Counted from the first letter of the stretch, positions 47,452 to 56,114 are shown. The stretch: 64,000 bases of DNA from Novosphingobium sp. SG919 (GCF_012932495.1 NZ_JABCNG010000006.1:1-64000), one strand, 5' to 3'. Translations and numbers: made by a program. The notes: generated from the sequence alone by a model not told the origin.

Positions 47452-48519
47452 TTACGCCGCGCGCACGCGGGTGATCACGTCCTGGAACGCGCGATAGGCA
47501 TCCTCGCCCAGGTAATTGGCGTATTGGCACTTGGCCAGCGCCGCTTCGGGCGGGAAGATCGCCGGATTGTCGCGATATTCGGCGTCCATCTGCGCCAGCG
47601 CGGCGCCATTGGGCGTGGGATAGCGGATGGTGCGCGAAATGTCGGCGCCCGCCTCCGCGCTCAGCAGGTAGTTGATGAACGCGTGCGCGGCATCGGGATT
47701 GGGCGCGCCGGTGGGAATGCACAGCTGGTCGGATTGCAGGATGCTGCCTTCCTTGGGCACCACGAAAGCGAGGTCCTTGTCCTCGCGCATCACCTGGGCA
47801 ATGTCGCCGTTGTATTCGATCACGATGTCGCAATCGCCCGACAGCAGCAGGTCTTGCCCGTTGTCGTCATGGAACGTGGCGATGTTGCCCTTCTGGCGGA
47901 TCAGCAGGTCCTGCACTTTGGCCAGGGCGCCCTTGTCGAACGTGTTCATGTCGGCGCCCAGGTAGATTTCGGTCAGCCGGCACAGATCCGCCGCGTCAGA
48001 GAGCACGGCGATGCGGCCCTTGTACTGCGGCGAATCCAGCACCCATTTCCAGCTGTCGGGCACGCCCTGGATCTTGGACTTGCGATAGCCGATGCCCAGC
48101 ACCAGCCAGGTATAGGGCATGGCATATTTGCGGCCGGGATCGAACGGCGCATCCTGGAACCGCGGCAGGATGTTCTTGGCATTCGGAATCTTGGCGTGGT
48201 CCAGCGGCATCAGCATATTGGCCTTGGCCATGCGCTGCACGAAATCGTTGGCCGGCACCACCACGTCATAGCCGGGATTGCCGCCACGCAGCTTGGCAAA
48301 CAGCTCGTCGTTGTTGGAATAGAGGCTCATGTTCACGCCGATGCCGCTGGCCTTTTCAAAGCCCGACAGCGTGTTCTTGCCGACGTAGGTATCCCAGTTG
48401 TAGAAATTGACCATCTGCGAAGGATGCTTCTTGCATCCCGCCAGCCCCGAAAAGGTGATGCCGACCGCAGCCGTGCCAAGGCCGGCCAAAAATCCGCGCC
48501 TTGAAGGGGTTGCTTGCAT
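47452..48519 (-). CDS. Periplasmic polyamine-binding protein (PotD/PotF-like), Tat lipoprotein
   Basis: A 355-aa substrate-binding protein of the spermidine/putrescine family. The leader is unusual: it has a twin-arginine motif SRRGFLAG plus a lipobox LAGC (Cys29), so export would be by Tat followed by lipidation. The mature part opens NFYNWDTYVGKNTLSGFEKASGIGV, the PotD-like first strand and helix. No ABC permease or ATPase gene is adjacent, so uptake must use a distant transporter or this protein acts as a sensor. ATG at 48519 with GAGGG six bases upstream. Divergent from the spermidine-dehydrogenase-like gene. Confidence 0.85.
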   Translation of the reverse strand: MQATPSRRGFLAGLGTAAVGITFSGLAGCKKHPSQMVNFYNWDTYVGKNTLSGFEKASGIGVNMSLYSNNDELFAKLRGGNPGYDVVVPANDFVQRMAKANMLMPLDHAKIPNAKNILPRFQDAPFDPGRKYAMPYTWLVLGIGYRKSKIQGVPDSWKWVLDSPQYKGRIAVLSDAADLCRLTEIYLGADMNTFDKGALAKVQDLLIRQKGNIATFHDDNGQDLLLSGDCDIVIEYNGDIAQVMREDKDLAFVVPKEGSILQSDQLCIPTGAPNPDAAHAFINYLLSAEAGADISRTIRYPTPNGAALAQMDAEYRDNPAIFPPEAALAKCQYANYLGEDAYRAFQDVITRVRAA

Positions 48520-48574
48520 GGGTGCCCTCATGGTTGGCCCGGTTCGATATCGGGCATTGCTTTTGCGCACGATA

Positions 48575-48584
48575 TGTGATCACA
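48575..48584. promoter_or_regulatory. TGTGATCACA palindrome between potD-like and spdH-like genes
   Basis: A perfect 10-bp palindrome in the 101-bp gap of the divergent pair. A second GTGATC-type half (GGTGATCAAA, from 48611) lies at the start of the right-hand gene. The same GTGATC core recurs around the GntR gene and spuC promoters at 53.9-54.0 kb, suggesting one regulator for both transcription units. CRP-like binding (TGTGA..TCACA) is an alternative reading, but the spacing is too short for CRP. Confidence 0.55.
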
Positions 48585-48620
48585 GGATGCAGGTAAAGCC
48601 TTTCATCATAGGTGATCAAA

Positions 48621-50567
48621 ATGGCATCCGAAGGCAATCCCGGCGGAAGGCTGACGCGCCGCACATTTGTGAAAACCGGTTCGGCCACCGCCGCCACCGC
48701 CATGGCCGCTCCCGCCGTTGCCACCCTGCCCAAGGCCAAGGCGCCCAAGCCCGGCGCGCCCGCCGCCCCCTTGCCCGCGCATCCGGGGGAACCAGGCGGT
48801 TATTACCCGCCGCTGCGCACCGGCATGCGCGGATCGCATCCCGGCTCGTTCGAAGTGGCGCACGCCCTGCGCGATGGCCAGGCGGTGGGTCAGGCATTGG
48901 CCGGCCCGGCGCACGAAAGCTATGACCTGGTGGTGGTGGGCGGGGGCATCAGCGGGCTTTCCGCTGCGCTGTTCTACCGTGATCGCAACCCGGCCGCCAA
49001 GATCCTGATCCTAGAAAACCACGACGATTTCGGCGGCCATGCCAAGCGCAACGAATTCAAGGTGCGCGGCCACACCCTGCTGATGAACGGCGGCACCGCC
49101 GGCATCGAAAGCCCCACGCCCTACAGCAAGGTGGCCGATGGCCTGTTGAAGCGCCTGGGGATCGACGTGCCCGCGCTGGCCAAGGCCTATGGCGGGGCAG
49201 AGGCCGACGAAGGCATGCTGGCCGGCGTGAAGCTGGGCCGCGCGGTGTTCTTCGACAAGGAAAGCTTCGGCGCCGATGCGCTGATCCCCCTGCCCGACGA
49301 TGCCCCGCTGGGTGAGGCGCTGGTCAAGGCGCCGCTTTCCCCCGCCGCCCGCGCGCAGATCGCCGCGCTGGAATCGGGCGAGACCGATCCGCTCGGCGCC
49401 ATGCCGATGGCCGAGCGCAAGGATTACCTCTCCACCATCAGCTATCGCGATTACCTGATCAAGCACGGCGGCCTGTCCGAAGAAGCCATGCTGTTCTACC
49501 AGAACCGCCCGCTCGGGTGGTGGTGCGTGGGCGCCGACGGCATCTGCGCGCTCGATGCCTGGGGCACCGGATTCTTCCCCGGTTTCAAGGGCCTGAAGCT
49601 GGAACCGGGCGGCACCATGCGCATGGGCTATACCCCGCGCGGCTTTGCCAGCACCGGCGGCAGCTATGATTTCCACTTCCCCGATGGCAACGCCACGATC
49701 GCCCGCCGGCTGGTGGCCGACCTGATCCCCGGCTTCATGGCGCCAGGCCTGACGGTGGAGCAATCGATCCTTGCCCCGGCCAACTATGCCGCGCTCGACC
49801 GCCCCGAAAACGCCGTGCGCCTGCGCCTCTCCAGCATTGCCGTCCACGCCGTGAACCGCGCCCAGGCCGGGGCAGACGTGGTCTATTCCCACGCCGGCAA
49901 AGTGCACAAGGTGGCCGCGCGCCACGTGGTCATGGCCTGCTACAACATGATCATCCCCTACCTCGTGCCCAGCATGCCGGCGGCGCAGAAGGAAGCGCTG
50001 CACGAACTGGTCAAGGAACCGCTGGTCTATGTCAGCGTCGCGCTCGACAACTGGCGCGCCTTTGCCAAGGCCGGCATCAGCGGCATCCAGTTTCCCCAGG
50101 CCTGGTTCCAGAGCGCCAACCTCGATCACGCCGTGGCCCTGGGCGGCTATGCCGGGCCGAAATCGCCCGACGATCCCATCCTGCTGCACCTGACCGGCAT
50201 TCCCCACCAGCCCGGCCTGCCCGAACACGACCAGAGCCGCGCCGGCCGCATGGAACTGCTCGGCACCGACCTCGCCCTGTTCGAAACCCGCATCCGCGAC
50301 CTGCTCACCCGCGCCATGGGCCCCTATGGCTTTGACGCGGACAAGGATATCGCGGCCATCACGGTGAACCGCTGGCCCCACGGCTATGCCCCCGAATTCA
50401 ACGCCCTGTGGGACAAACAGCAGGACGACGACCCAAACGCCCCCAACAAGATCGCCCGCCAACGCTTCGGCGCGATCACCATCGCCAACTCCGACAGCGG
50501 CCGCGCCGCCTACACCGACAGCGCCATAGACCAAGCCTGGCGCGCGGTGGGGGAATTGCTGGGGTAA
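48621..50567 (+). CDS. Spermidine-dehydrogenase-like flavoprotein, Tat-exported
   Basis: A 648-aa FAD enzyme. A twin-arginine leader RLTRRTFVK followed by an Ala-rich stretch suggests Tat export to the periplasm. The FAD-binding Rossmann motif VVVGGGISGLSAA is near residue 104, preceded by an Ala/Pro-rich linker. The pattern ILENHDDFGGHAKRNEF is typical of spermidine dehydrogenase (SpdH) relatives, which cleave spermidine to diaminopropane and 4-aminobutanal. A haem site known in P. aeruginosa SpdH could not be confirmed by eye. The neighbouring polyamine-binding protein supports this role. Start ATG at 48621; ribosome site AGGTGA. Confidence 0.8.
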   Translation: MASEGNPGGRLTRRTFVKTGSATAATAMAAPAVATLPKAKAPKPGAPAAPLPAHPGEPGGYYPPLRTGMRGSHPGSFEVAHALRDGQAVGQALAGPAHESYDLVVVGGGISGLSAALFYRDRNPAAKILILENHDDFGGHAKRNEFKVRGHTLLMNGGTAGIESPTPYSKVADGLLKRLGIDVPALAKAYGGAEADEGMLAGVKLGRAVFFDKESFGADALIPLPDDAPLGEALVKAPLSPAARAQIAALESGETDPLGAMPMAERKDYLSTISYRDYLIKHGGLSEEAMLFYQNRPLGWWCVGADGICALDAWGTGFFPGFKGLKLEPGGTMRMGYTPRGFASTGGSYDFHFPDGNATIARRLVADLIPGFMAPGLTVEQSILAPANYAALDRPENAVRLRLSSIAVHAVNRAQAGADVVYSHAGKVHKVAARHVVMACYNMIIPYLVPSMPAAQKEALHELVKEPLVYVSVALDNWRAFAKAGISGIQFPQAWFQSANLDHAVALGGYAGPKSPDDPILLHLTGIPHQPGLPEHDQSRAGRMELLGTDLALFETRIRDLLTRAMGPYGFDADKDIAAITVNRWPHGYAPEFNALWDKQQDDDPNAPNKIARQRFGAITIANSDSGRAAYTDSAIDQAWRAVGELLG

Positions 50568-50584
50568 GGCGGGAGGCAGCCAAA

Positions 50585-50622
50585 AGCCCCCTCCTCTTCA
50601 GAGGAGGGGGTTGGGGGTGGTG
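50585..50622. repeat. G/C-rich palindrome (same family as 21498)
   Basis: AGCCCCCTCCTCTTCAGAGG followed by AGGGGGTTGGGGGTGGTG, a single unit of the family seen in pairs at 21498 and 47321. It lies just after the spermidine-dehydrogenase-like gene and before the convergent M50 protease, a terminator position. Confidence 0.75.
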
Positions 50623-50690
50623 CGAAGCCTGGCAAAAGGCTTGAAGAAAAAGGAAAACGTAGGGGCTTGTCGCCCCTGCACCCCGTTGAT

Positions 50691-51407
50691 TCAGGACAAG
50701 CCGCCCAGTTCCTCGTGCACCATGCTGGTCATGACCGCGACATAGGCCAGCAAGCCGAGATAGAGCGCCGCATATTCAAACTTCGTTTCGGCCGGAATAC
50801 CGTAATAGGCTTGGTTCTCCGGGTCTTCGGGATCGAAGTGCCAGGCCTTTTTGAGCGCAGGAACGGCCATGATCGCGATCATCACCAAGAGCGGGCTGGG
50901 ATGATAGAACAGCATGCCCAGCATGATCGGCACCCCTACGAACCAGACCCTTGGCCCCAAAATCCCGGTAATGCGTCCGCCATCCAGTGGCGATAGCGGA
51001 ATGAGATTGAAAAAGTTCAGGAAAAATCCGGAGTAGGCCACCGCCATCAAAACCGGGCTACCGTTCTCGCGCGCCAGGAAATAGCAGACCGCCGCCCCGA
51101 CAGTCCCCAGAAAAGGCCCCGCCAGCCCGACGAATGCCTCTACCTGGGCATTCATCGGCTGCTCTTTCAGTTCGATCCACGCGCCAACAAAAGGGATGAA
51201 CGTGGGGGCACCCACCGCCAAACCCTTGTAGCGCGCCGCCAGATAATGGCCCATTTCATGAACGAAGATGAGGCCGATGAAGCCCGCGGCATAGCGCCAG
51301 CCGAACGCCAGTGCATACAATCCCAGCGAGACGATCATGGTGATCGCGGTGCCGCCCAGTTTGCCCAGCTTGAAGACGCCAAAAACAAGCGCCAGCAACT
51401 TGATCAT
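50691..51407 (-). CDS. Site-2-protease-family (M50) membrane metalloprotease
   Basis: A 238-aa membrane protein with the zinc motif HEMGH in a helix (IGLIFVHEMGHYLAARY) and the second ligand motif NLIPLSPLDGGRITG in a later helix, typical of S2P/SpoIVFB-like proteases that cut within membranes. Four or five further hydrophobic segments are seen. The natural target is unknown. It overlaps the upstream DUF2167 gene by ATGA, and both are slightly lower in GC than the neighbours. Confidence 0.84.
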   Translation of the reverse strand: MIKLLALVFGVFKLGKLGGTAITMIVSLGLYALAFGWRYAAGFIGLIFVHEMGHYLAARYKGLAVGAPTFIPFVGAWIELKEQPMNAQVEAFVGLAGPFLGTVGAAVCYFLARENGSPVLMAVAYSGFFLNFFNLIPLSPLDGGRITGILGPRVWFVGVPIMLGMLFYHPSPLLVMIAIMAVPALKKAWHFDPEDPENQAYYGIPAETKFEYAALYLGLLAYVAVMTSMVHEELGGLS

Positions 51408-52528
51408 GCCACAGGCCTTGCCTCTTCCGGCGACTTGGTCAGCACAACGGCCGGCTCGGGATCGGGCGCGACGGCACCTTCCGGTGCGGCAGGCTCGGAG
51501 GGATCAGGCTCTGCCGTCACATATTCGGCAAACGGGTCCTCGTCCTCCTTCCGGCCGAACAGGCGCGCGATGCGGCGGCGCAATGCGGCCCACCCGCCCA
51601 ACACGACAAAGATCACCAACTTCCAGATCTTGAGCAGGAAGACCCCGATGACCGCGAGCAGACCCATCTTCTTGATCGCGACGGCACCGATCAGGCCGGC
51701 CAGGCCAAAGGCGGCAACCTTGTCGGTCGACGAGTCAAAGTCCTCGTAGCGCTTTCCGGGGTTGAACGACAACCCGGCCAGATCGGCCTGAACCGCGCTC
51801 TTGTCCGCCGCCACAGCGGTCGAATCGGTCAGGAGATTGAGCGTAAAGAAGCCTTCCCGGCCAAGGGCATAGGTGTTGTAGTTGATCGTCTCCGGTCGCC
51901 CATCGGACGTGCCGCGATCATGCGCGGCAATGGACCAGACCAGTTGGTGACGAGCGCCATCGTAGACCGGCTGCTGCACCCACCCGGTGATGTCCAGAGC
52001 AGGCATGCCGCGCGCCTGCCGGCCCTTGTTGTCCTCCTCGGTGCCCGCCTTCAGGCTCTCCAGCAGGGCGTCCGGCTCCCATTCCTTGGCATCGCCGTCC
52101 TTGACATAGCCTTCCTTGGCCCAGACGATATCGATGATCCAGTTGTCCTTCCCATTGGCGGGAAGAATGAGGCCAAATCGCGAATCCAGCGTGCGATTGC
52201 CCAGCACAGCCATCAAGCGATTGGCCGTGGACGCCGGAACGAAAACCTGCCCTGCGGGGAGGTTGAGCGTACCCTGGTCGAGCAAGGCGATCTGGCGCGG
52301 CCCCACTTGCGCAACGCGGCCGATCTCCTGCCAAACGGCTTTCGCCTCCGCCTCGCGGTCTGCGGCGTCGAGCGCGGCAAACTTGTCTGCCGGCGGTGCC
52401 GGCTGCAATGGCGGCATTTGCGCATGGGCTGCCTGCGGCAAAATTGCCGGGGCCATCAAGGAAACGAGAATGGCCGCCGCAAAGCGCCGTCCATGGCGCT
52501 TTGCGCCAAGATCAGTACAATGAATCAT
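51404..52528 (-). CDS. DUF2167 membrane-anchored protein
   Basis: A 374-aa protein with a signal sequence (cleavage near AHA-QM), a periplasmic DUF2167 domain (QIALLDQGTLNLPAGQVFVP and IVWAKEGYVKDGDAKEWEPDALLESLKAGTEEDN are hallmarks), then two helices (about 275-315) and an acidic Pro/Glu-rich cytosolic tail. Function is unknown; homologues occur beside membrane proteases or stress genes. Coupled by overlap to the M50 gene downstream, so the protease might act on it; that is speculative. ATG at 52528. Confidence 0.8.
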   Translation of the reverse strand: MIHCTDLGAKRHGRRFAAAILVSLMAPAILPQAAHAQMPPLQPAPPADKFAALDAADREAEAKAVWQEIGRVAQVGPRQIALLDQGTLNLPAGQVFVPASTANRLMAVLGNRTLDSRFGLILPANGKDNWIIDIVWAKEGYVKDGDAKEWEPDALLESLKAGTEEDNKGRQARGMPALDITGWVQQPVYDGARHQLVWSIAAHDRGTSDGRPETINYNTYALGREGFFTLNLLTDSTAVAADKSAVQADLAGLSFNPGKRYEDFDSSTDKVAAFGLAGLIGAVAIKKMGLLAVIGVFLLKIWKLVIFVVLGGWAALRRRIARLFGRKEDEDPFAEYVTAEPDPSEPAAPEGAVAPDPEPAVVLTKSPEEARPVA

Positions 52529-52657
52529 GATGCCCCCGTCCAAGGCGCGAGCACGCGCCCCCAAGCGGTAGACATAATCAGAAACAAAAAAGAGCAAAAG
52601 CCTTTAAAACCGCCACTTGGTCCGAAACGAGAATAATAAAAACGGCGTCCTACCCCC

Positions 52658-52999
52658 TCACCGCCCCTTCTTGGTCACACTCGCGGTAAAGTCCGGGTCC
52701 TTGTTCGCCACCCAGTCCACGAACTTGCGGATCGGCGGGTGGGCCAGCAGCACGTCGACATCCAGCCCCGCGCGTTGCAGTTCGGAGTTGGTGAAGTTGG
52801 CGGTCAGGGTCTGCTGGCAGATGCCGTGCATCGGCACCACGTCGCGGCCGCCGCGGCTCTTGGGCACGGGGTGGTGCCACACGATGGTGCTGCCGGTGGG
52901 CCGGCCGCAGAGCCAGCAGGGGACGGGCGGCGGGGCTTCATCTTCGGTGGCTTCGGGTTCGTCAGCCCAGCCGCCGCGCTTGGCGTGTTTGCGGGCCAT
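52658..52999 (-). CDS. Small HNH-like zinc-binding protein
   Basis: A 113-aa protein with a CxxC (CWLC 28-31), WHHPVPKSRGG (His42-His43) and HGIC (His58, Cys61), the arrangement of a treble-clef HNH nuclease fold with four zinc ligands split in two pairs. It could be an endonuclease or just a DNA/RNA-binding zinc finger. It starts inside the GntR stop codon (ATGA), so it is translated with that regulator, an arrangement seen in other sphingomonads. No phage genes are near. Confidence 0.7.
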   Translation of the reverse strand: MARKHAKRGGWADEPEATEDEAPPPVPCWLCGRPTGSTIVWHHPVPKSRGGRDVVPMHGICQQTLTANFTNSELQRAGLDVDVLLAHPPIRKFVDWVANKDPDFTASVTKKGR

Positions 53000-53814
53000 C
53001 AGAGGTTCAGCCGGTCCCAGTCCTGCATCAGGTCTGCGCAATCGCCGATGTCGCCGGCGATGGCATCGTGCAGCCCCTGCGCATCGCCCTTGGCGATGGC
53101 CTTGGCCGCCGCCTGGTGGTGATCGACCATGGCGGCGGTGCCATAGCGGCCATAGACCACGCGCATGAACGGGCCGAACTGCATCCACAGGCTTTCGATC
53201 ATGCGGTTGGCCAGCGGCATCGGCGCCGCGCCATAGATCAGCGAGTGGAAGCGGAAGTTCGATTCCATGTAGGCGTTCACGTCGCCTTCGCCCAGCGCCG
53301 CGTCGGTCGCCTCGTCGGCCGCGCGAATATCGCGCAGGCGCTCGGCATCGATGTGCGGCAGGGCGGCCACGGCGGCGACGGGTTCGAGCAAGGTGCGCAG
53401 GCGCATGATCTCGTCAAAGCGCTCCAGCGTCATCTTGGGCACCATCACCGCGCGCTTGGATCGGATGTCCACCGCGCCTTCGGCCGCGATGCGGCTGAGC
53501 GCATCGCGCACCGGCATCTGGCTCACGCCCATCTGCTGGGCCAGGCCGCGCGTGGAAATGCCCACGCCCGGCGCGATCTTGCCGGTGATCAGGCGATAGC
53601 GCAGGTCTTCATAGACCTGCTCGCGCAGCGAGGAGGTCACTTCGCCCTCGTCCGCCTTGGCCGCCGCGGCTTTGGCACCGGCCGCCTTGGTTGCGCGCGC
53701 CACGCGGGCCACGGGCGCCTTGGCCACGCCCTTGGGCGTTGCAGGCTTGCTCGCGGCTGCCTTGCCCGTTGCCGCCTTTGCCTGGCCCTTTGCCGTGGTG
53801 GCGCCGATCTTCAT
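52999..53814 (-). CDS. GntR/FadR-family (FCD) regulator with Ala/Lys-rich N-tail
   Basis: A 271-aa regulator. Residues 1-55 are an unusual tail rich in Ala, Lys, Gly, Pro and Thr, resembling histone H1-like tails. The winged helix follows (SLREQVYEDLRYRLITGKIAPGVGISTRGLAQQMGVSQMPVRDALSRIAAEGAV) and then a helical FCD effector domain. Placed next to the SpuC-type transaminase and near other polyamine genes, it probably senses a polyamine or GABA-related compound. GTGATC-type palindromes lie in its promoter region and between the potD-like and spdH-like genes. ATG at 53814. Confidence 0.88.
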   Translation of the reverse strand: MKIGATTAKGQAKAATGKAAASKPATPKGVAKAPVARVARATKAAGAKAAAAKADEGEVTSSLREQVYEDLRYRLITGKIAPGVGISTRGLAQQMGVSQMPVRDALSRIAAEGAVDIRSKRAVMVPKMTLERFDEIMRLRTLLEPVAAVAALPHIDAERLRDIRAADEATDAALGEGDVNAYMESNFRFHSLIYGAAPMPLANRMIESLWMQFGPFMRVVYGRYGTAAMVDHHQAAAKAIAKGDAQGLHDAIAGDIGDCADLMQDWDRLNL

Positions 53815-53885
53815 GCCTGTCTTTTCCAAATCAACCTGTCTTCGTGATGGCGGTTCTTCATGCCGCTGGGGCCTGTCTGCGAAAC

Positions 53886-53998
53886 CGTGATCTTGGATCA
53901 GGCCCAGCCGTTTGCACCCGTGATGAACCTTTTGCGCGGCCGCGCCAAGGGTTTTCGTTTGACGAGCCCAAAGGGCAACCGTATCTGTGATCTTAGAA
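53886..53998. promoter_or_regulatory. GntR/spuC intergenic control region: promoter and GTGATC operators
   Basis: Towards spuC, a good promoter is seen: -35 TTGACG (53959-53964), 17-bp spacer, -10 TATCTG (53982-53987). Operators: CGTGATCTTGGATCAGG (53886-53902; TGATC-ttg-GATCA palindrome), and TGTGATCTTAGAATACAC (53986-54003) overlapping the -10 and start. A further GATCAC lies at 54020. The core GTGATC is shared with 48578 and 48612. Overlap with the -10 suggests repression. Confidence 0.6.
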
Positions 53999-54029
53999 TA
54001 CACGGGTGGGACAAATTCGGGATCACGTC

Positions 54030-55412
54030 ATGACCATCGTTCGCAACCACGATATCGCCACCTTGCGCCAGCTTGACGTGGCCCACCACCTGCCTGCCCA
54101 ATCGAGCTATGCCCTGCAACAGCAATTGGGCGGCAGCCGCGTGATCACCCATGCACAGGGCTGCACGATCACCGATGGCGAAGGGCATTCCCTGCTCGAT
54201 GGCATGGCCGGGCTGTGGTGCGTGAACGTGGGCTATGGCCGCGATGAACTGGCCGACGTGGCGCGCGCGCAGATGCTGGAATTGCCGTTCTACAACACCT
54301 TCTTCCGCACCGCCACGCCGCCGCCGATCGAACTGGCCGCGCGCCTGGCCGGCCTGCTGGGTGGCGAACTGCAGCACGTGTTCTTCAACAACAGCGGTTC
54401 GGAATCCAACGATACCGTGTTCCGCCTGGTGCGCACGTACTGGGCGCTCAAGGGGCAGCCCAAGCGCACCGTGTTCATCAGCCGGCGCAATGCCTATCAC
54501 GGCTCCACCGTGGCCTCGGCCAGCCTGGGCGGCATGGATTTCATGCATGTGCAAGGCGGCATGCCGATCCCCGGCGTGGAGCACGTGATGCAGCCCTATG
54601 CCTTCGGTGAAGGCTTTGGCGAAGACCCGGAAAGCTTTGCCACCCGCGCCGCCGCCGCGATCGAGGAACGCATCCTGGCCATCGGCCCTGAAAACGTCGC
54701 CGCCTTCATCGGCGAGCCGGTGCAGGGCGCGGGCGGCGTGATCATTCCCCCGCCCACTTATTGGCACAAGGTGGAGGCGATCTGCCGCAAGTACGGCATC
54801 CTGCTGGTGTCCGATGAAGTGATCTGCGGCTTTGGCCGCCTGGGCGCCTGGTTCGGCTTCCAGCACTTTGGCTTTACCCCCGATATCGTCTCGATGGCCA
54901 AGGGCCTGTCATCGGGCTACCTGCCGATCTCGGCCACCGGGGTCAGCCGCGAAATCGTGGAAACGCTGCGCGCGTCGGGCGAGGAGTTTACCCACGGCTA
55001 TACTTATTCCGGCCACCCGGTCTGCGCGGCCGTGGCGCTGCGCAACCTGGACATCATCGAGCGCGAAGACCTGGTCGGCCGCACCGCACGCGACACCGGG
55101 CCCTATCTGGCCGCGGCCCTGGCAGAACGCCTTGCCCCGCACCCGCTGGTGGGCGAGGCGCGCTCGCTCGGCCTGATCGGCGCGGTAGAGATCGTGGCGG
55201 AAAAAGGCACGAACCGTCGGCATGGGAAAGGCGGCCAGGCCGCCCCGATCGTGCGCGACCATTGCATCGCGCGCGGACTGATGGTGCGCGCGGTGCGCGA
55301 CACCATCGTGATGAGCCCGCCGCTGGTGATCACCCATGCGGAAATCGACCGGCTGGTGGATACCATCGCGGCCGCGCTCGATGCCGCGCAGGACGAACTC
55401 GCCGGGCTTTGA
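54030..55412 (+). CDS. Putrescine:pyruvate-type aminotransferase (SpuC-like)
   Basis: A 460-aa class III PLP aminotransferase close to Pseudomonas SpuC. Shared stretches: SRVITHAQGCTITDGEGHSLLDGMAGLWCVNVGYG, ELPFYNTFFRTATPPPIELAARLA, FFNNSGSESNDTVFRL, LVSDEVICGFGRLGAWFG and the PLP lysine in SMAKGLSSGYLPISA. It converts putrescine to 4-aminobutanal with pyruvate as acceptor; other diamines are possible. ATG at 54030 chosen over GTG at 54006. Regulated region upstream is divergent with the GntR gene. Confidence 0.9.
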   Translation: MTIVRNHDIATLRQLDVAHHLPAQSSYALQQQLGGSRVITHAQGCTITDGEGHSLLDGMAGLWCVNVGYGRDELADVARAQMLELPFYNTFFRTATPPPIELAARLAGLLGGELQHVFFNNSGSESNDTVFRLVRTYWALKGQPKRTVFISRRNAYHGSTVASASLGGMDFMHVQGGMPIPGVEHVMQPYAFGEGFGEDPESFATRAAAAIEERILAIGPENVAAFIGEPVQGAGGVIIPPPTYWHKVEAICRKYGILLVSDEVICGFGRLGAWFGFQHFGFTPDIVSMAKGLSSGYLPISATGVSREIVETLRASGEEFTHGYTYSGHPVCAAVALRNLDIIEREDLVGRTARDTGPYLAAALAERLAPHPLVGEARSLGLIGAVEIVAEKGTNRRHGKGGQAAPIVRDHCIARGLMVRAVRDTIVMSPPLVITHAEIDRLVDTIAAALDAAQDELAGL

Positions 55413-55428
55413 GCGCGGCGCTGGCCGC

Positions 55429-56103
55429 TCAGCCCGCTGCGGCGCCCAGCACGATCGTGCGCAAGTCCTCTGGCGCGTCGGCCATCACGAAATGGCCGCC
55501 GCCCACCTCGTGGTATTCCCACGCGGGGTCCTGGCGCACCGCCTGGGCAAAGCGGGCAAAGGGCGTGGGCTGCCAGCCGGTGGCGAAGATATAGATGCGG
55601 CGCGGCACCTGGGCTTCCTCGCCCGTCAGGCGCACCGCCTCCACCAGCGTCAGCAAGGGATGCGGCGTGAGGCGCGGATCGGCAAAGCCGGGGAGTGGCG
55701 CAATCGCGCCGGGCGTGTGCTTCTGCCCGTCGATATAGTGCGCGTGTTCCCAATCGCCGGTCAGGTTCCACAAGGACTGGCCATCACCGGGCAGGAACGC
55801 ATCGACATAGACCAGCGTGTCGATCCGCGAGCCCAGCCGCGCGGCAAGGCCGGTGATCACCATGCCGCCATAGCTGTGCCCGACCAGCACGAAGCGATCG
55901 AACCCGGCACGCGCCACTTCGGCTTCGACATGGGCGATATGGTCGCTCAGGGTAATGCCGGGGTGCAAGTGCGCCGCATCGGCGCCCAGGCCGGGCAGAT
56001 CGACCGCCACCACGCGATGGCCGGCAGCGCGCAATTCGCCCGCCAGTTGTTCGAAGCACCATGCGCCGCACCAGGCGCCATGGACCAGGACGTAATCAGC
56101 CAT
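55429..56103 (-). CDS. Alpha/beta hydrolase
   Basis: A 224-aa cytosolic alpha/beta-hydrolase. Nucleophile Ser in GHSYGG, oxyanion HGAWCGAWCF near the start, acidic residue and His (GGGHFVM) near the end. It resembles salicylate esterase/hydroxynitrile-lyase-like hydrolases. Substrate unknown; placed at the end of the metF operon, 11 bases after metF, so perhaps an aromatic ester. ATG at 56103. Confidence 0.82.
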   Translation of the reverse strand: MADYVLVHGAWCGAWCFEQLAGELRAAGHRVVAVDLPGLGADAAHLHPGITLSDHIAHVEAEVARAGFDRFVLVGHSYGGMVITGLAARLGSRIDTLVYVDAFLPGDGQSLWNLTGDWEHAHYIDGQKHTPGAIAPLPGFADPRLTPHPLLTLVEAVRLTGEEAQVPRRIYIFATGWQPTPFARFAQAVRQDPAWEYHEVGGGHFVMADAPEDLRTIVLGAAAG

Positions 56104-56114
56104 GTCAGGCTCCT

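Noticed and set aside
48575..48584. CRP binding site
   Set aside because: CRP half sites TGTGA and TCACA need a 6-bp gap; here they abut, so a GntR-type palindrome is more likely.
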